A stretch of DNA of 64,000 nt from Eubacterium barkeri (lineage in GTDB: Bacteria > Bacillota > Clostridia > Eubacteriales > Eubacteriaceae). The position numbers and the translations under genes are program-made. Position 1 is the stretch's first letter. Every line of letters begins with the position of its first letter. The stretch is taken from contig NZ_FNOU01000011.1 in the NCBI RefSeq assembly GCF_900107125.1, forward strand, positions 1 to 64,000, read 5' to 3'. A model generated the notes under the pieces. It was not told the origin of the DNA, made no database searches, and worked only from the letters and a program-made list of their open reading frames with translations. Shown piece by piece: positions 34,569 through 42,856 of this stretch.

Positions 34569-35657
34569 ATGGAAGATCTCACACTACAGCAGTACTTAGA
34601 GGACGGCATCCGCCACCTCTCCCAGGATATTGTAAAGGCTACGGTAAAAAATCCCCAGACCAGTCTGGCCATGGCCCGATTTGCTAAAGGCCGGAGAGCT
34701 GCCGAGGCAAGGCGGGAGGCCTGCCAGGCCCAGGGTATCCACGTTCCTCCCTTTCTCATCGCCAGTATTACCAGTCGATGCAATCTGCATTGTAAGGGCT
34801 GCTATGCCCGGGCCGAGGGGACCTGTGTGGATGGGCCAGAGGAGCAGGGAATGGATGCGCCCCTCTGGAACCGCATTTTTGGGGAAGCCACTGACCTGGG
34901 GTGCAGCTTCATCCTCCTGGCCGGTGGCGAGCCCTTCCTCCGCCAGGATGTTCTGGAAGCAGCCGCCACCCATCCGGAGATTCTGTTCCCCATTTTTACC
35001 AACGGGACCCTTTTAACGGATCCGGCCCTAGATTTTCTAAAGAAACATCGCAACCTCATTCCAATCCTCAGTGTGGAGGGAGACGCCACCCTCACCGATA
35101 CCCGCCGGGGTACCGGGATGTACCAGCGCTTGGTGGGCAGCATGACCACCCTCCATCAGCAGGGTCTCCTTTACGGTGCTTCGGTCACCGTCACCCGGGA
35201 GAATCAGGCTGTTGTCACCTCCTCGGATTTCCTGGATACCCTTACAGAGCGGGGCTGTCGGGTGGTTTTCTTTGTGGAATACGTCCCCATCTGCAAGGGT
35301 ACTGGAGGCCTGGCCCCCACCCCAGCGGATCGAAGCCGCCTGATGACAGCCATTAATAACCTGCGGAGTCATTACAACGACTGCATCTTCATTGCCTTTC
35401 CAGGAGATGAGGCCCGAAGCGGGGGCTGTCTGGCGGCAGGCCGGGGCTTTTTCCATATCAATCCCAAAGGCGATGCCGAACCCTGTCCCTTTTCCCCCTA
35501 TTCAGACACCAATCTGAAACAGGCTTCCCTTCTGGAGGCCCTGCATTCAAAGCTCTTTACCCAGCTGCAATCCCAGGGAACCCTCACCCAAGACCACGAT
35601 GGCGGCTGCGTCCTCTTCGCCGAGGAGGCACAAGTGAAGGCCCTGCTGGAGGCTTAA
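34569..35657 (+). CDS. Radical SAM protein (shorter relative of the one at 11.4 kb)
   Basis: Radical SAM enzyme of 362 residues with cluster motif C-x3-C-x2-C in SRCNLHCKGCYAR and GGEPF following. The C-terminal part contains GGCLAAGRGFFHINPKGDAEPCPFSPYSD, closely parallel to the protein at 11353-12732, suggesting the same SPASM-like auxiliary site. The helical N-terminal domain is shorter. It is co-transcribed with a TetR regulator whose likely operators sit in its promoter, so it may respond to a small molecule. Its substrate is unknown. Confidence 0.85.
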   Translation: MEDLTLQQYLEDGIRHLSQDIVKATVKNPQTSLAMARFAKGRRAAEARREACQAQGIHVPPFLIASITSRCNLHCKGCYARAEGTCVDGPEEQGMDAPLWNRIFGEATDLGCSFILLAGGEPFLRQDVLEAAATHPEILFPIFTNGTLLTDPALDFLKKHRNLIPILSVEGDATLTDTRRGTGMYQRLVGSMTTLHQQGLLYGASVTVTRENQAVVTSSDFLDTLTERGCRVVFFVEYVPICKGTGGLAPTPADRSRLMTAINNLRSHYNDCIFIAFPGDEARSGGCLAAGRGFFHINPKGDAEPCPFSPYSDTNLKQASLLEALHSKLFTQLQSQGTLTQDHDGGCVLFAEEAQVKALLEA

Positions 35658-35658
35658 T

Positions 35659-36309
35659 GTGAAAACCCGGAATAAAATCATCTTCGCCGCCCTGGACCTT
35701 TTTTCTGTAGGGGGATACAGTCGCGTCAGCGTCAAGGATATCGCCGCCGCGGTGGGCATAAAGGATGCCTCTCTTTACAAGCATTTCAAGGGAAAGGAGG
35801 CCATTTTCAATACCATTGTCACCGAGATGGAGGAACGTATGGCCGAGATGTCCCACCGCCTCGCCCTCCCAGATGCCAATACGATCAATGTCGCTTCCTT
35901 TTACGCTGCGCTTAATGCCGATACCCTGATAGCCCTCAGTCGACAGGTTTTCCTCTTCTACTGGAAGGATGACTTTGCCGCAAAATACCGGCGAATGCTT
36001 TCCATGGAGCAATTCTGTAACCCTGAGGTCTGCACCATTTACCGAAGGACCTTCATGTCCGATGCCATCGAATACCTGACCTTAGTGTTCACCCAGCTTA
36101 TCCAATGCGGCGCCTTCATCCCCGGAGACCCCCAGGTCATGGCCATGAATTTTTACGCCCCCATTTTTCTGCTCCTTAGCCGTTACGATGACTTCCCAGA
36201 AAAGGAGGACGAAGCCCTGGCCCTTCTGGATGTCCAGGTCCGGGAGTTTTATCGGATTTATCGGCGGGGTCCAAACACCCCACATATCACAAAAGCGTCG
36301 GAGCTTTAA
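35659..36309 (+). CDS. TetR/AcrR family regulator
   Basis: Transcription factor of 216 residues with an N-terminal helix-turn-helix: NKIIFAALDLFSVGGYSRVSVKDIAAAVGIKDASLYKHFKGKEAIF. The start is a GTG one base after the radical SAM stop, with ggagg six bases upstream, so the pair is translationally coupled. It is the likely reader of the GCTAG-N6-CTAGC sites at 34479-34523. The second TetR protein of the window (48522-49121) has a very similar helix-turn-helix and C-terminal domain. Confidence 0.92.
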   Translation: MKTRNKIIFAALDLFSVGGYSRVSVKDIAAAVGIKDASLYKHFKGKEAIFNTIVTEMEERMAEMSHRLALPDANTINVASFYAALNADTLIALSRQVFLFYWKDDFAAKYRRMLSMEQFCNPEVCTIYRRTFMSDAIEYLTLVFTQLIQCGAFIPGDPQVMAMNFYAPIFLLLSRYDDFPEKEDEALALLDVQVREFYRIYRRGPNTPHITKASEL

Positions 36310-36347
36310 AATAGCCTTCCGACGCTTTCATTATTTTTTAATGGTTT
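36291..36347 (+). terminator. Hairpin terminator after the TetR gene
   Basis: The stem aaagcgtcgga / tccgacgcttt is followed by cattatttttt. It includes the TetR stop codon and may also serve the convergent thioredoxin gene. Confidence 0.8.
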
Positions 36348-36655
36348 TATTTTGCCAATTCCAGCACCGCATCCTTGGGGATGGCCCCAACACTGCGGTT
36401 GACTAAAACACCGTTTTTAAAAACAACCAGGGTAGGGATGCTCATAACCTGGAACCGTCTGGCCAACTCCGGTTGTTCATCAATGTTTACCTTAGCGACC
36501 TTCAGCTCCTTTTGCTCTCTGGCAATCTCATCCACAACGGGGGAAAGGGCCTTACACGGTCCACACCAGCTTGCCCAGAAATCCACTAAAACGGTTCCCT
36601 GATGCATGGTCACTTCCTGTTCAAAATTATCATTGGTTAATGTCGTTACACTCAT
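36347..36655 (-). CDS. trxA: Thioredoxin
   Basis: Disulfide reductase of 102 residues with the active site WASWCGPCK and the cis-proline loop MSIPTLVVFKNG. The ATG at 36655 is chosen because ggagg lies seven bases upstream; an earlier ATG at 36661 is only one base from it. It is divergent from the flavoprotein gene at 36779. No thioredoxin reductase is present in the window. Confidence 0.95.
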   Translation of the reverse strand: MSVTTLTNDNFEQEVTMHQGTVLVDFWASWCGPCKALSPVVDEIAREQKELKVAKVNIDEQPELARRFQVMSIPTLVVFKNGVLVNRSVGAIPKDAVLELAK

Positions 36656-36778
36656 ATCCATACCTCCAAATTTTATTACTCTCATTATACGCCCCAATCT
36701 TAAACTTATCGGTGACATTATCACATTGACACAGGGCGTATAATAAAATAAAAGAAACATTAAAGGAGTAAACCCATT

Positions 36779-37399
36779 ATGAAAGTACTATTCGTGAATG
36801 GCAGCCCCCACAAAAATGGCTGTACCCACACTGCCCTTAATGAAGTGGCTTCCACCCTCGAGTCCCAGGGAATCCAAACCGAAACCTTCTGGCTCGGCAA
36901 TCAGCCCATCTCTGGCTGTCTCGGTTGTGGGGCCTGTAAAAAAACAGGCCGATGTTTTATTGAGGACTGCGCCAATGTTTTCGCAGAAAAGGCAGCCTCC
37001 GCTGACGGCTTCATCTTTGGCTCCCCGGTCCACTACGCCGCGGCCTCTGGCGCCCTGACATCCTTTATGGACCGGGCTTTCTACGGGGGTAAGGCTCCGG
37101 TGGCCGGTAAACCTGCCGCAGCTGTGGTCAGCTGTCGCCGGGGTGGTGCCTCTGCGGCCTTTGACCAAATCAACAAATATTTTACCATCAGCAACATGCC
37201 CGTCGTCGGTTCCCAATACTGGAACCAAGTTCATGGCAATACCCCGGAAGAGGTCCGTCAGGATGCCGAGGGGCTGCAGACCATGCGGACCCTTGGCAAT
37301 AACATGGCCTGGCTGCTGAAATGCATCGCAGCTGGCGCGGCTGCCGGAATCACCTTCCCTGAGCGGGAGCCCGGCATCCATACGAATTTTATTCGATAG
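36779..37399 (+). CDS. NADPH-dependent FMN reductase / iron-sulfur flavoprotein family
   Basis: Flavodoxin-fold protein of 206 residues that begins KVLFVNGSPHKNGCTHTAL, the FMN-binding loop. A compact cysteine motif, GCLGCGACKKTGRCFIEDC, lies at about 48-66 as in iron-sulfur flavoproteins. GSPVHYAAASGALTSFMDR is the second flavin contact. aaaggagt precedes the ATG. It probably transfers electrons to quinones, oxygen species or other acceptors. The terminator follows directly. Confidence 0.87.
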   Translation: MKVLFVNGSPHKNGCTHTALNEVASTLESQGIQTETFWLGNQPISGCLGCGACKKTGRCFIEDCANVFAEKAASADGFIFGSPVHYAAASGALTSFMDRAFYGGKAPVAGKPAAAVVSCRRGGASAAFDQINKYFTISNMPVVGSQYWNQVHGNTPEEVRQDAEGLQTMRTLGNNMAWLLKCIAAGAAAGITFPEREPGIHTNFIR

Positions 37400-37416
37400 A
37401 ATAATCGTTCACCCAA

Positions 37417-37455
37417 AGAAAAAGCATCGAAGTCTTCTTTCTTCGATGTTTTTTC
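37417..37455. terminator. Bidirectional terminator between flavoprotein and GGDEF genes
   Basis: The stem aaagcatcgaag / cttcgatgtttt is flanked by A and T runs and separates two convergent genes. Confidence 0.85.
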
Positions 37456-37470
37456 TTTAAGCCCTGAAAT

Positions 37471-38595
37471 CTACTGGCGGCGGGCCTTGGCAGCGTACAG
37501 TGCCCGATCCGCCTTGGCAATGAAGTCCGGAATGTAGGAATACCTTGGAGTAAAACAGGCGTAACCGATGCTTACCGAGATGGGGAAGGGGAGACATTCT
37601 GCTTCGGCTTTCAGGGCCATATCAATCTGATCACAGAGTCCTTGGGCTGCGACTTCATTGGGAAATTCCCCAACCATGACGAATTCATCGCCCCCGTATC
37701 GGGCAATGAAACAGTTATTCTGATAGCCAATATCCTGAAGGACCCGGGCAACATGAATCAAGGCAACATCTCCCTGGACATGCCCGTAACGATCATTAAT
37801 GGATTTAAAACGATCAATATCCATGATGAACAGGTACAGCTCCTGGTCATAACTACGAATTTTCCGGGCCAGATGCTCGAACAATTGACTTCGGTTATTG
37901 AGCTTAGTGAGGCTGTCTGTCGAAACCAGCTGTCCCTGGAAATCAAGGAAAACCTGAAGGAGCGCCAAGGTAATCCCCATACACAACAGTGGTATATTTG
38001 GACTGAAAATTTGCGCAAGACCACCAAGAAGCGGAAAAATGACGAATGAAGCCAAAGCCCGGTAGCGGGCACGCAAGGCATACTTTTGCTTCTGAAGTGA
38101 TTTCCAAACCGCACGAATGGACGTCACAATGATATAGCCATAGGACAGCATCAATTGGAGAAGGAGCAGCTTTCCTTTCTGATAATGTCCAGTCTCATCA
38201 ATATAGAAAAGCCATCCGGTCTGGACGGACAGAAGGGATAAAATGACAAAAATAAACCAGGGAATGGCACACAGCCATTTCTTCTCTGGTTCATTCACCC
38301 ATGCACTCTGCTGGGTGGATTCAGAAAACAAGAACCAGAGAAGGGCCATGAGACCAGCTGCAGAAAAATAAAGACCTTTAATAATTGCACTCGTCTGATA
38401 GGCTACCTGAATATAACCAGAATCCATCAGTCCCCACAATAAATCCAGAGCCATAGTCGCAATCCCAACCACCACTGTTTTAATGAAAACAGACCACACC
38501 AAATCCTCTGTGAAAACTCGCTTCATCTGCTGAAGAACGATAACGAGCAGTATCATACAAAATAAATTGATTTCTGAATAAAGTAATTGTGGCAT
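37471..38595 (-). CDS. Membrane-bound diguanylate cyclase (GGDEF protein)
   Basis: Makes the second messenger c-di-GMP. The first 220 residues hold about seven hydrophobic segments, resembling a membrane sensor domain. The C-terminal GGDEF domain (about 225-374) has an intact active site RYGGDEFVM, with DIDRFKSINDRYGH as metal-binding strand. I start at the ATG at 38595 because gaaagga stands upstream; a longer frame begins at 38643. It is divergent from a small XRE regulator, with shared palindromic sites in between. No EAL domain is present. Confidence 0.9.
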   Translation of the reverse strand: MPQLLYSEINLFCMILLVIVLQQMKRVFTEDLVWSVFIKTVVVGIATMALDLLWGLMDSGYIQVAYQTSAIIKGLYFSAAGLMALLWFLFSESTQQSAWVNEPEKKWLCAIPWFIFVILSLLSVQTGWLFYIDETGHYQKGKLLLLQLMLSYGYIIVTSIRAVWKSLQKQKYALRARYRALASFVIFPLLGGLAQIFSPNIPLLCMGITLALLQVFLDFQGQLVSTDSLTKLNNRSQLFEHLARKIRSYDQELYLFIMDIDRFKSINDRYGHVQGDVALIHVARVLQDIGYQNNCFIARYGGDEFVMVGEFPNEVAAQGLCDQIDMALKAEAECLPFPISVSIGYACFTPRYSYIPDFIAKADRALYAAKARRQ

Positions 38596-38678
38596 AGGAA
38601 TCCTTTCTGCCGCAGCGGGAAATATTTGTGAATCAACCTGCAATGTAGTCGTATCTCATCATTCCTTTATTTTTATTA

Positions 38679-38720
38679 TAGAGTATATAACTCTATAAAT
38701 CAATAGAGTATATTCCTCTA
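38679..38720. promoter_or_regulatory. Twin palindromic operators TAGAG-N7-CTCTA
   Basis: The palindrome TAGAG-N7-CTCTA occurs twice, at 38679-38695 and 38704-38720, 25 bases apart centre to centre, between the divergent GGDEF and XRE genes. The spacers are both AT-rich (tatataa, tatattc), so promoter boxes probably overlap the sites. The XRE protein next door is the likely ligand. Confidence 0.7.
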
Positions 38721-38752
38721 CGCTATGATTAACAGAGGAAAGGGGGTAGCCT

Positions 38753-38977
38753 ATGCAGTATTTAAAACGAATTCGCGAACTGCGGGAGGACCATGATTTA
38801 CGCCAATGCGACATTGCAGCGCTTCTCCATGTCGGACAAAAAACCTACTCGGACTATGAATTAGGAAAAACACGTATTCCCTTGGATTGCGTATTAATTC
38901 TTGCAAAATTTTACGACGTTGATGCCAATTATATTTGTGGGATCTCCACTATTAAAAGCCCATTTCCCCGGCGATAG
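38753..38977 (+). CDS. Small XRE family (Cro/CI-type) regulator
   Basis: A 74-residue DNA-binding protein consisting almost only of a helix-turn-helix: IRELREDHDLRQCDIAALLHVGQKTYSDYELGKTRIPLDCVLILAKFYDVDANYICG. gaggaaaggggg precedes the ATG. It probably binds the TAGAG-N7-CTCTA sites just upstream and so may control itself and the divergent diguanylate cyclase. It marks the last core-like gene before the accessory island. Confidence 0.88.
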   Translation: MQYLKRIRELREDHDLRQCDIAALLHVGQKTYSDYELGKTRIPLDCVLILAKFYDVDANYICGISTIKSPFPRR

Positions 38978-38995
38978 GTAAGCTTCGTCAAAAGA

Positions 38996-39163
38996 TCACC
39001 CCTCATTGCCATTCCGGGCCTTATACCCCTTTCCCCATATCTCCAGACTATCCAGGATGGGGTTGAGACTTTGGCCAAGGGCTGTGAGGGTGTCGTGGAG
39101 AAAAAAGCGGGGCAGAGCATTCGTCTTCAGCGAGCTTTGATTATACCGGAAAAGATACACCAT
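38996..39163 (-). pseudogene. Remnant of an HxlR family regulator
   Basis: The minus-strand frame ends LTALGQSLNPILDSLEIWGKGYKARNGNEG, which aligns with the C-terminus of the intact HxlR gene at 40594-40920 (LTETGYSLKPILDSMWDWGLQYKAKNE). The upstream part is unlike HxlR, and the DNA-recognition helices are missing, so this is a decayed 3' end. The rest of 38978-39300 contains no other gene. Confidence 0.6.
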
Positions 39164-39224
39164 GTATTTCTTGGATTTTACAGTAAAATATGGTTTCCGG
39201 GATCTGTACAGCGGCGGTTTCTAT

Positions 39225-39304
39225 CCCTAGGATTTCCTGGACGATTTTGGGGCTATAAATAATGTGTAAAGCGAGCAACCATCATGCAGTTGCTCGCTTT
39301 ACAC
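39225..39304. repeat. Island repeat copy A with adjacent hairpin
   Basis: Bases 39225-39252 (taggatttcctggacgatttt core) match copy B at 40514-40538 and, less closely, copy C. A 14-bp hairpin (gtaaagcgagcaac / gttgctcgctttac, 39266-39302) follows and ends the minus-strand pseudogene. Confidence 0.6.
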
Positions 39305-40375
39305 TTATTTTGAATTGATTTTTTCCTTGTATTTTGCAATAAGCGCACCGAATTCGGGAGCCTGCTGAAGAAATGAATACTCTGGATTGCTTTCCAAATC
39401 CAACAATAGTGCCGGAAGAAAAGTATGCCACATATTGTTTGAACCTTCTTTGCGCGACTGATGAAGATAAAGCGGACACGCAGAAAAATCCCAAGTTGTC
39501 ACTGTAGTCTCAAGCATTTTTCCAATTACAGTAATCGCCTTAGAGGTATCTTGCATCGAAACGGCCAATTGCATAGGAGCGAGATAGGCACTGTATTGCC
39601 ATAATCCAAATGCTTCGTATTGTAGCTGACATGCTTTTGCAAGCTTCTCTGCTTCTGATAATTTATTCTCGTAGACCAATATGGGAATGAGTTTCGTAAC
39701 TGCCATCAATGTTTCCTGTAAGCTACTTAAAGCCATGCGTTCTAAGATTACTGCGACATCACTGCTTTTTCCTTGCATTGAAAGGAGATTTGCTTGCAAG
39801 CTTTGTTTGTCAGGAATATCAGATTTCTTGGGTATTTGGTCTAACAATGCTTGTGCTTTATCATATTCTTTTCGTTTCAAGCATTTTGATGCCAACATGA
39901 ATTTTGCGTTGTTGGCTAAATTTTCGTCATCGCATATGGCCACTTCCTCTTAAAGCCTATCTATTTGCAAAGTGAATTTTTGGCACTCATCTTCTGTTAG
40001 GTTAGCAGTAAGCAGGCCACCTTCCAAAACTAAAGCAAGGCTATGCTTTAGTTTTCCGCAGCGAGGATATTCCCTTATCTGCTCCATCGCCAAGAAAAAT
40101 CCACGCTGAAAGCTATCGCTTTTGATAGCTGTACTCACTTCGTTTAGAAACACTCCAATCTCCTGATCAGACAGATTTTCTTCAAAGCACAGCAGAGTAT
40201 TCGGATCTGTTTTTAGCAGTCGTGCTAATGCGGGCAATAAAGTAATATCGGGGCAAGATAAGCCCTTTTCCCATTTGTTCACGGCGGGGGCGGTAATACC
40301 AAGATAGCTTGCTACCTGCTCTTGTGTTAAATTTAATGCCTTGCGTTTATTACGCAGAATATCGTTCATATTCAT
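39305..40375 (-). pseudogene. XRE regulator with TPR-like domain, split by an in-frame stop codon
   Basis: The 5' part (40375-39950) encodes a helix-turn-helix (RNKRKALNLTQEQVASYLGITAPAVNKWEKG) and the start of a helical domain. It ends at TAA. The next codons stay in the same frame and continue the protein at EEVAICDDENLANNAKFMLASK, through a TPR-like region to 39305. In full-length relatives this point reads as a continuous helix, so the TAA probably replaces a Tyr codon. A GTG at 39943 could restart the C-terminal part without its DNA-binding domain. No frameshift is needed. Most likely a recently inactivated gene; sequencing error is the alternative. Confidence 0.75.
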
Positions 40376-40503
40376 AAAATCACCTCTGAGTTGAAATTCT
40401 TTATGTCTTTATTTTAGCATGGAGCGATTTGAAATACTATTGAGCAGTCGTTAAACCAGGGGTGTGTTTTATTTACCATCAGTTAATATCGTAAAACCCA
40501 CCG

Positions 40504-40588
40504 TCTTTTTGCAAGGATACCCTGGACGATTTTGGGAATGTAAAAATCAAAAGCTGCTGCATTGAAATATAAATGCAACAGCCTTTTA
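40504..40588. repeat. Island repeat copy B with adjacent hairpin
   Basis: The core tttttgcaaggataccctgg (40507-40524, extending to 40540) is shared with copy C (44557-44575) and its right half with copy A. A hairpin (aaaagctgctgcatt / aatgcaacagcctttt) follows at 40549-40587 and ends the minus-strand HxlR gene. Confidence 0.6.
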
Positions 40589-40593
40589 GAATT

Positions 40594-40920
40594 TTATTCG
40601 TTTTTCGCCTTATATTGCAGGCCCCAGTCCCACATGGAGTCCAGAATTGGTTTTAAGCTGTACCCGGTCTCCGTTAATGTATACTCCACCCGTGGCGGCA
40701 CCTCGGCATAGACTTTTCGATTTACAAGGCCGCTTTCCTCCATGGCGCGGAGCTGGGCGGTCAGCACCTTCTGGCTCACGCTGCCGATGGATTTCTTCAA
40801 TTCTCCAAAGCGTTTTGTGCCGCCCATTAAGTCCCGCAGGACAAGGACTTTCCATTTGTCGCCAATTAAAGTCAGTGTTGTTTCCACCGGGCAGGCAGGC
40901 AGAACCTTCTTTTCTTCCAT
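40594..40920 (-). CDS. HxlR family transcriptional regulator
   Basis: A 108-residue winged-helix regulator. The conserved pattern CPVETTLTLIGDKWKVLVLRDLMGGTKRFGELKKSIGSVSQKVLTAQLRAMEESGL covers the DNA-binding domain, with the sensor-type Cys near residue 10. It is divergent from the flavin-binding protein at 41075, a common pairing in which HxlR responds to redox or electrophile stress. The palindrome cacaatattgtg lies between them. Confidence 0.93.
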   Translation of the reverse strand: MEEKKVLPACPVETTLTLIGDKWKVLVLRDLMGGTKRFGELKKSIGSVSQKVLTAQLRAMEESGLVNRKVYAEVPPRVEYTLTETGYSLKPILDSMWDWGLQYKAKNE

Positions 40921-40978
40921 GATGTAATCCTCCTAAAAACGTCGTAATTGCACATTAGTTTCTTTTAGGTAACTATGC

Positions 40979-40990
40979 CACAATATTGTG
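40979..40990. promoter_or_regulatory. Candidate HxlR operator
   Basis: A perfect 12-base palindrome, cacaatattgtg, inside gtaactatgccacaatattgtgcttac lies between the divergent HxlR and flavin-protein genes. Confidence 0.45.
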
Positions 40991-41074
40991 CTTACTTTAC
41001 AGCTTGGCTGTATGGATTTATTATAGTCTCACAGGCAAGCGAACGCAAGCCCCAAAATTAAGGAGGAACCCCTT

Positions 41075-41542
41075 ATGGGATTTCTAAAAAACCTGTTTGG
41101 CAAAGGCCAGACACAAACAAAAAAATTGGAGGATAACACCATGAATGAAGTCGTAAATTTTTTGCAGGAGAACCCGGTGCAGTACCTGGCTACGGTCGGC
41201 CGTGACGGAAAGGCCAAGTGCCGCCCCTTTATGTTCTGCTTTGAGCAGAACGGAAAGCTGTGGTTCTGCACCAACAACACCAAAGATGTCTACAAGGATA
41301 TTCAGCAGAACCCCAACATCGAGGTTTCCGTTTCCAGCCCCGCCTACGCTTGGATTCGTCTCAGCGGCAAGGCTGTGTTTGAAAACAACATGGCCGTCAA
41401 AGAGGGCTGCATGGATAACCCCATCGTCAAGGGCCAGTATCAGACCGCTGAGAACCCCATCTTTGAGGTGTTCTATCTGGAGGGCGCAAAGGCGGTGATC
41501 GCCGATTTCTCCGGCAATCCTCCCAAGGAGTACACGCTGTAA
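41075..41542 (+). CDS. Pyridoxamine 5'-phosphate oxidase-like FMN-binding protein
   Basis: A 155-residue split-barrel flavin protein of the PNPOx-like family. VVNFLQENPVQYLATVGRDGKAKCRPFMFCFEQNGKLWFCTNNTKDVYKDIQQNPNIEVSV is the typical core. The first 22 residues (LFGKGQTQTKKLEDNT) are extra; an internal ATG at about 41141 would give the usual size, but aaggagga precedes the ATG at 41075. It probably acts as a flavin reductase under control of the divergent HxlR protein. An FMN riboswitch starts just after it. Confidence 0.88.
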   Translation: MGFLKNLFGKGQTQTKKLEDNTMNEVVNFLQENPVQYLATVGRDGKAKCRPFMFCFEQNGKLWFCTNNTKDVYKDIQQNPNIEVSVSSPAYAWIRLSGKAVFENNMAVKEGCMDNPIVKGQYQTAENPIFEVFYLEGAKAVIADFSGNPPKEYTL

Positions 41543-41552
41543 GCAAGTAATC

Positions 41553-41661
41553 AAATCTTCAGGGCGGGGTGCAACTCCCCACCGGTGGTAAAGGCCACGA
41601 GCCATAAGGCCGATTCGGTGCAATTTCGAAGCCGACAGTATAGTCTGAATGAAAGAAGATA
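41553..41661 (+). ncRNA. FMN riboswitch (RFN element)
   Basis: The conserved FMN aptamer parts are all present in order: cttcagggcggggtgcaact, ccccaccggtggta, ggccacgagcc, gattcggtg, gccgacagtatagtctg and the closing gaaagaagat. A terminator hairpin follows. FMN is therefore expected to shut off the downstream operon, which holds a broken ribU, a flavin/ferredoxin protein, a macrodomain protein and a sirtuin. Confidence 0.95.
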
Positions 41662-41665
41662 TGAC

Positions 41666-41711
41666 AAGAGCGCCCGACTTGTTAAGCCAAGTTTGGCGCT
41701 CTTAATTTTTC
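41666..41711 (+). terminator. Riboswitch-controlled terminator
   Basis: The stem aagagcgcc / ggcgctctt is followed by aattttt, between the FMN aptamer and the ribU start. It acts as the expression platform. Confidence 0.8.
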
Positions 41712-41733
41712 TCATATCTCAGTAAGGAGCAAC

Positions 41734-42269
41734 ATGAAATCTCAAAATAAAACCCGTACTCTCGTATCCGTAGCCATGCTTTCCGCCGTGGCCTACTTGC
41801 CGGCATTTATCGAAATTCAAGTACCGCTGTCACCGACCTTTGCAAAATGGACATTTCCGATCTACCAGCACTCATTGCCGCATTCGCCTTTGGCCCCGTG
41901 TCCGGCGTGTTGGTGGAGCTGATTAAAAACGGCTTGCAACTGATTTCCACCAACACGGCAGGCGTTGGTGAACTGGCAAACTTTTTGATGGGCAGCGCCC
42001 TTACTTTTACAACGGGTTTAGTCCATCAGAAGCGCAAAACGAAAACGACAGCCTTATTCGGTTGTATAACCGGCAGCGTGGCAATGGCTTTTGCGGCCTT
42101 TATCCCTTTTATCCATACGAAGCTCGTTTGGAACGCCGTGCCGTTCAACCTGCTGAAAGGATTGGCAATCTGTCTTGTCACGATGCTGATTTATAAGCCG
42201 TTGACCCCTATTCTGAAAGGAGGATATGCGCATGAACGCAAAAAAGTATCTTCAATATCTGCAAAATGA
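41734..42269 (+). pseudogene. ribU: Riboflavin ECF transporter S component (ribU), frameshifted
   Basis: RibU is the membrane subunit that binds riboflavin for an energy-coupling-factor importer. The first frame encodes KSQNKTRTLVSVAMLSAVAYL (first helix) up to about 41845. Then the homologous reading continues in another frame: DISDLPALIAAFAFGPVSGVLVELIKNGL and GVGELANFLMGSA, both hallmarks of RibU. So there is one frameshift near 41845. The region before NAVPFNLLKGLAICLVTMLIYK also appears short by some tens of residues. The product is probably non-functional although the FMN riboswitch upstream is intact. The 3' end overlaps the next gene. Confidence 0.8.
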
Positions 42270-42855
42270 AATCCACTCTACCGTCTTTGCCACAATAGAT
42301 GAAAATGGTAATCCCACCACCTGCGTCATTGATATGATGCTGGCAGATGAAAACGGCCTGTACTTTTTGACCGCAAAGGGCAAGGCATTTTATACCCGCC
42401 TGAAAGCCCACGATGCAGTTTCCATCACAGGCTTTCATGGTGAAGATACCATGTCCTCCAAGTCTGTTACAGTACGCGGCCGAGTACGGGAACTGGGCAG
42501 TGAACTTCTGCCGGAGATTTTCAAGGTAAACCCTTATATGGCAGAAATCTACCCCGACGAAAAAAGCCGTGCCGCCTTAACGGTATTTCAAGTTTATGAG
42601 GGCGAGGGCGAATTTTTTGACCTCTCCGCAAAGCCTATTTTCCGAGAGAGCTTTTCTTTTGGCGGCGCTGCGGAAACCGTCAGTGGTTATCTGGTGACGG
42701 ACAAGTGCATCGGCTGTAAGCGGTGTTATTCCGTTTGCCCGCAAAAGTGCATCGACATCACCACAAAGCCGGTTGTCATTGAACAGGCACACTGTCTGCA
42801 CTGTGGGCGCTGCTCGGAGATCTGCCCGGCAAGCGCCGTTGAAAAGAGGACTTGA
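42232..42855 (+). CDS. Flavin split-barrel protein fused to a 2x[4Fe-4S] ferredoxin
   Basis: A 207-residue protein. The N-terminal domain (1-125) is PNPOx-like (LQNEIHSTVFATIDENGNPTTCVIDMML, GLYFLTAKGKAFYTRL) and probably binds FMN. The C-terminal domain has two cluster motifs, CIGCKRCYSVCPQKC and CLHCGRCSEICP. It likely passes electrons between an iron-sulfur chain and a flavin. aaaggagg favours the ATG at 42232 over 42226. It lies one base before the macrodomain gene and under the same FMN riboswitch. Confidence 0.88.
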   Translation: MNAKKYLQYLQNEIHSTVFATIDENGNPTTCVIDMMLADENGLYFLTAKGKAFYTRLKAHDAVSITGFHGEDTMSSKSVTVRGRVRELGSELLPEIFKVNPYMAEIYPDEKSRAALTVFQVYEGEGEFFDLSAKPIFRESFSFGGAAETVSGYLVTDKCIGCKRCYSVCPQKCIDITTKPVVIEQAHCLHCGRCSEICPASAVEKRT

Positions 42856-42856
42856 T

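Noticed and set aside
36733-36746. TTGACA followed by TATAAT upstream of the flavoprotein gene
   Set aside because: The boxes are only seven bases apart, too close for one sigma-A promoter.
38679-38720. Short CRISPR-like repeat
   Set aside because: Only two 17-base palindromes occur, without regular spacers; operators are the better reading.
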